Shown: in pieces, positions 6,199 to 8,432 of the stretch | How the letters are laid out: each line of letters begins with the position of its first letter | How positions within the stretch are numbered: position 1 is the first letter of the stretch | Assembly (NCBI GenBank): GCA_030652345.1 | Contig: JAUSAU010000054.1 | Coordinates: 1-8,432 of the forward strand | From: Coriobacteriia bacterium | GTDB lineage: Bacteria > Actinomycetota > Coriobacteriia > Anaerosomatales > PALSA-660 | DNA length: 8,432 nt | Reading direction: 5' to 3' | Notes under the pieces: generated by a model | What the model was told of the DNA's origin: nothing | The model's database searches: none | Seen by the model: the letters and a program-made list of their open reading frames with translations, nothing else | Made by a program: the position numbers and the translations under genes

Positions 6199-7314
6199 CT
6201 AGGGCCTGACGGCTCCGACATAGTCACCGCGGCTGCTGATGCGCTCCGTCAGCGACGAGTACTTGACATGATCGCCCGTCCCGGGCGCGTGCAGGAAGAC
6301 GTTGTTGCCGGCATACATCCCCACGTGGTGGACGCGCCGCGAATCGCCCCCGTATCCGAAGAACACGAGATCGCCGGGCTCGAGCAGATCGAGCCGATCG
6401 GCGGGGATGAACGCACCGATGCGGTACTGGGACCGGCTCGTCCTGGGCAGCGAGATCCCGGTCTCGCGGTATGCGTACTGCATGAGTCCGGAGCAGTCGA
6501 AGCCGGATGGCGTGGTGCCGCCCCAGAGGTACGGGACCCCGAGGTAGCGACGGGCCACGGAGAGCGCGTTGCCATGCGACGCTCCCAGCTTGGACAGGTC
6601 CGTCGTCCGGTCCGACGGCTTGTCGGCTGCCCCACGGAGCGCAGCCTGCCGCGCTGCCTCGGCCGCAACGCGCGCCAGACGTGCCGACTCATCCTTCACG
6701 AGCTTCGCGACCTCACGGTCGAGCGACGTCACGAAGGCGCGCTGCTTCGCGACCGCACGCTCGACCACGAGCTTCTTGGATGCCACTTCGGCCCGCAGCG
6801 CGGTCTGCTCCGACTCCCTGTTCTCAAGGGACGCCCTCGCTGCCGCGACCCGCGTACGGTCACCCGCCATGTCCGCGACGAGGTCGGTGTCCGAGCCGGT
6901 GATGCGGTTCAGGATGTCGAGACGCGTGAGGAAGTCGTCGAAGCTCGAGGTTCCGAGCAGCACCTCGATCATGTCGACCGAGCCTCCGCGGTAGATCGCC
7001 CGGACGCGCTGTGCGAGGACCTCCTGCGATTCCGCGAGCCGCGCCTCGGCTTCAGCGAGCTGCTCCTCGGTTGCGACGATCCTCTCGCGGGTGCTCTGGA
7101 GCGCCTCGCTGACGACGGCGTAGTCCTCGCGCGTGACCTCGAGCTCATCATCGAGGTCCGCCAACTGCTTCGCGGCGGCCGCCGCGTCGGCACGCTTCGC
7201 GCGGATCTGCGGCGTGGACGGCACAGCGAACGCGGAAACGGGCGCGACAAGGCACACCGCGAGTGCGCAGACGATCAGTGGGATGCCGACCGGGCGGCCG
7301 GAATGGCGTGGCAC
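6199..7314 (-). CDS. Secreted coiled-coil NlpC/P60 peptidoglycan endopeptidase
   Basis: 371-residue exported cell-wall hydrolase that would cut peptide stems of peptidoglycan (NlpC/P60 cysteine peptidases typically cleave D-gamma-glutamyl-diamino acid bonds). A signal peptide with a strong hydrophobic core ends at about residue 30 (PVSAFA, then VPSTP). Residues 37-225 are an Ala/Glu/Arg-rich antiparallel coiled coil with a PcsB/EnvC-type hinge (IEVLLGTSSFDDFLTRLDIL, about 116-135). A short linker leads to the NlpC/P60 domain (about 250-371). This holds YLGVPYLWGG, catalytic Cys274 in FDCSGL, PGDLVFF, the catalytic His330 of HHVGMYAG, and His342 in FLHAP as the third polar residue. The start is GTG at 7314 because GGAGG lies 9 bases upstream. 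The in-frame ATG at 7341 (380 residues) lacks a ribosome site but gives a more basic N-terminus. The gene is divergent from the RlpA-like gene, and the MscS channel gene follows. In the PcsB/RipC family such coiled coils hold the enzyme inactive until FtsEX acts; here that is inference. Confidence 0.94.
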   Translation of the reverse strand: MPRHSGRPVGIPLIVCALAVCLVAPVSAFAVPSTPQIRAKRADAAAAAKQLADLDDELEVTREDYAVVSEALQSTRERIVATEEQLAEAEARLAESQEVLAQRVRAIYRGGSVDMIEVLLGTSSFDDFLTRLDILNRITGSDTDLVADMAGDRTRVAAARASLENRESEQTALRAEVASKKLVVERAVAKQRAFVTSLDREVAKLVKDESARLARVAAEAARQAALRGAADKPSDRTTDLSKLGASHGNALSVARRYLGVPYLWGGTTPSGFDCSGLMQYAYRETGISLPRTSRSQYRIGAFIPADRLDLLEPGDLVFFGYGGDSRRVHHVGMYAGNNVFLHAPGTGDHVKYSSLTERISSRGDYVGAVRP

Positions 7315-7323
7315 CTGCTTCAA

Positions 7324-7328
7324 CCTCC
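7324..7328 (-). promoter_or_regulatory. Ribosome binding site favouring the GTG start of the NlpC/P60 gene
   Basis: GGAGG on the minus strand lies 9 bases before GTG (7314) and inside the longer reading frame that would start with ATG at 7341. Nothing resembling a ribosome site precedes 7341 (CTTCGCAGCAC). The longer start remains possible. Confidence 0.4.
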
Positions 7329-7398
7329 GAGTGCGTCTCATGTGCTGCGAAGAGGTCGTCCGGGTGTTGCGGCGGAATCGTACGTCGAACCGGTGCCG

Positions 7399-7412
7399 AT
7401 GATAGCACAGGG
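7399..7412 (-). promoter_or_regulatory. Candidate extended -10 promoter for the NlpC/P60-MscS genes
   Basis: The minus strand reads CCCTGTGCTATCAT. TATCAT (7404-7399) matches TATAAT at 5 of 6 positions and is preceded by TG one base away. A weak -35-like TCAGCA lies 17 bases upstream. The predicted leader is about 50 bases to the ATG at 7341, or about 78 to the GTG at 7314. It agrees at 11 of 14 bases with the element upstream of iorA. No equally good promoter was found for the divergent plus-strand gene; TACGAT at 7417-7422 is a weak candidate. Confidence 0.4.
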
Positions 7413-7453
7413 TGGGTACGATGCTGATATCCTGAAACTCGAAACCACCCGTC

Positions 7454-7469
7454 CCGGACGCACCGGACG
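7454..7469. repeat. Short tandem direct repeat in the divergent intergenic region
   Basis: CCGGACG occurs twice with a 9-base period (7454-7460 and 7463-7469). The 10-base palindrome GCGTCGACGC follows at 7475-7484. Both lie between the divergent cell-wall genes, just ahead of the plus-strand start at 7503. They could be a regulator site, but short repeats of this kind also arise by chance in GC-rich DNA. Confidence 0.25.
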
Positions 7470-7502
7470 AATCCGCGTCGACGCAGGCAGCAGGCCCGAT
7501 AC

Positions 7503-8432
7503 ATGCACGTGCGAACCCACATACTCCGCGCCCTGATCCTTGCGGCCCTCATGATGCTCGCGGTTGCGCCTGCCTACGCCGCACCCACACTGCCGCCGAG
7601 CGCTCCCGTCTCACAGGCCTCGATCACCACCACCGACTCGGCGACCCGCCGGGTGATCGAGTTGCAGCAGTCGATCGACGACGTCCAGGCCGAGCAGGTG
7701 GCCATCGACAATCGCATCGAGGTCACGGGCAAGGCCATCGTCGACCAGACCACGGCTCTCGACCGCGCACAGACCGAACTGCGCGCGGCCCAACTCGCGT
7801 ACAACGAACGCGCCATCGCCATGTACAAGTTCACGGGTCTCGACTCACTCGCGGTACTCCTCGATGCGAGCTCGTGGAACGACTTCGTCGGCAGAGCGGC
7901 GATCCTGTCACGGATGCTCGACATCGACCGCGTCACGCTCGAGGAGGCCTCCGTCGTCGCAGCTCAGGCCGAGTTCCAGGCCGGCCAGCTCGAGGACCTG
8001 CGGCAGCAGGACGTCGAACTGCGAGGACTGCGCGAAGAGCGGATCCGGATCATGCAGAGCGCCGTCACCGAGCAGCAGACGCTGCTCGTGGGACTCACCC
8101 CTGCGAACCGCCTCATCGTCGATGGCCGCAAGGCTCAGACGCGGACGGCGCGACAGAAGTGGATCGCCGCGTCGATCCCGCTCGGCACCCGGATCCGCAG
8201 CGCCACGGGGCGCGTCCTTCCCTACACGGACCGCACGTACCTGGTCTCCCAGTTCCACTACCGGACGTACCGGACGACCGGCGTGACCTATCGTGCCGTG
8301 TGCTCTTGGTACGGGGCCGCGTTCAACGGCCGGCGCACGGCGTCCGGCCAGACCTACAACATGAACGACTTCACCTGTGCGCATAAGACGCTGCCGTTCG
8401 GGACGTGGCTGGCTCTCACGCGCTACGACACG
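7503..8432 (+). CDS. Secreted coiled-coil protein with C-terminal RlpA-like double-psi beta-barrel (cut by window end)
   Basis: 310 codons are visible and the frame is still open at the window end. A signal peptide (residues 1-26, MHVRTHILRALILAALMMLAV... ending AYA before APT) directs export. Residues 41-200 form a long coiled coil with a hinge VLLDASSWNDFVGRAAILSR (118-137) similar to that of PcsB/EnvC-type regulators. Basic and Tyr-rich residues 203-265 lead into an RlpA-like double-psi beta-barrel with CSWYG (267-271), FNGRRTASGQTYN (274-286) and TCAHKTLPFGTWLAL (291-305). This domain family includes lytic transglycosylases and peptidoglycan-binding modules acting on the cell wall. Roughly 40-50 residues of the domain are probably missing. 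Two cysteines, 267 and 292, stand where Ala is common in the family and may form a disulfide. The ATG at 7503 has a weak AGCAGG 8 bases upstream. The gene is divergent from the NlpC/P60 gene, with which it shares the coiled-coil module. Whether the barrel is enzymatic or only binding cannot be told. Confidence 0.9.
   Translation, partial: MHVRTHILRALILAALMMLAVAPAYAAPTLPPSAPVSQASITTTDSATRRVIELQQSIDDVQAEQVAIDNRIEVTGKAIVDQTTALDRAQTELRAAQLAYNERAIAMYKFTGLDSLAVLLDASSWNDFVGRAAILSRMLDIDRVTLEEASVVAAQAEFQAGQLEDLRQQDVELRGLREERIRIMQSAVTEQQTLLVGLTPANRLIVDGRKAQTRTARQKWIAASIPLGTRIRSATGRVLPYTDRTYLVSQFHYRTYRTTGVTYRAVCSWYGAAFNGRRTASGQTYNMNDFTCAHKTLPFGTWLALTRYDT

Noticed and set aside
6133..7536. 467-codon plus-strand open frame opposite the NlpC/P60 gene
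   Set aside because: Shadow frame. The minus-strand protein has a signal peptide, a coiled coil and the catalytic Cys/His of NlpC/P60.

Overview
This is a GC-rich window (about two-thirds G+C by eye, with codon third positions dominated by G and C). It is densely coded: seven genes, of which the first and the last run off the window edges. The gene content is an indolepyruvate:ferredoxin oxidoreductase beside branched-chain-amino-acid-type binding lipoproteins, plus NlpC/P60 and RlpA-like cell-wall proteins carrying PcsB-type coiled coils. This suggests an anaerobic, amino-acid-fermenting Gram-positive actinobacterium, perhaps of the Coriobacteriia/OPB41 type. That assignment is inference; no rRNA or other taxonomic marker is present.

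Positions 1-5174, all minus strand, read in transcription order: iorA (5174-3420), iorB (3423-2833), a tandem ACT-domain protein (2836-2417), and two paralogous periplasmic-binding-protein lipoproteins (2381-1185, and 1161 running off position 1). Three of the four junctions are 4-base stop/start overlaps or have one available, and the remaining gap is only 35 bases. It looks like one operon. The working model is as follows. LivK-type lipoproteins capture amino acids or related acids outside the cell for an ABC permease probably encoded beyond the left edge. IorAB oxidatively decarboxylates aryl-pyruvates made by transamination, giving aryl-acyl-CoA and reduced ferredoxin. The small ACT protein senses amino acids and may tune the process.

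Positions 5248-7341, minus strand: a secreted NlpC/P60 peptidoglycan endopeptidase with a long coiled coil, followed by an MscS-family mechanosensitive channel. The two are 66 bases apart and probably cotranscribed. Positions 7503-8432, plus strand and divergent: a secreted coiled-coil protein ending in an RlpA-like double-psi beta-barrel, cut by the window end. The two divergent wall proteins share a recognisable PcsB/EnvC-type coiled-coil hinge.

A 14-base element, CCCTGTG(A/C)TA(G/T)(A/C)AT, reading as an extended -10 promoter, lies upstream of both iorA and the NlpC/P60 gene. No RNA genes, CRISPR arrays, insertion sequences or convincing rho-independent terminators were seen, and no gap between genes exceeds 300 bases. 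All gene families here are known. The points of interest are the arrangement and several residue-level oddities, not an obviously new system.
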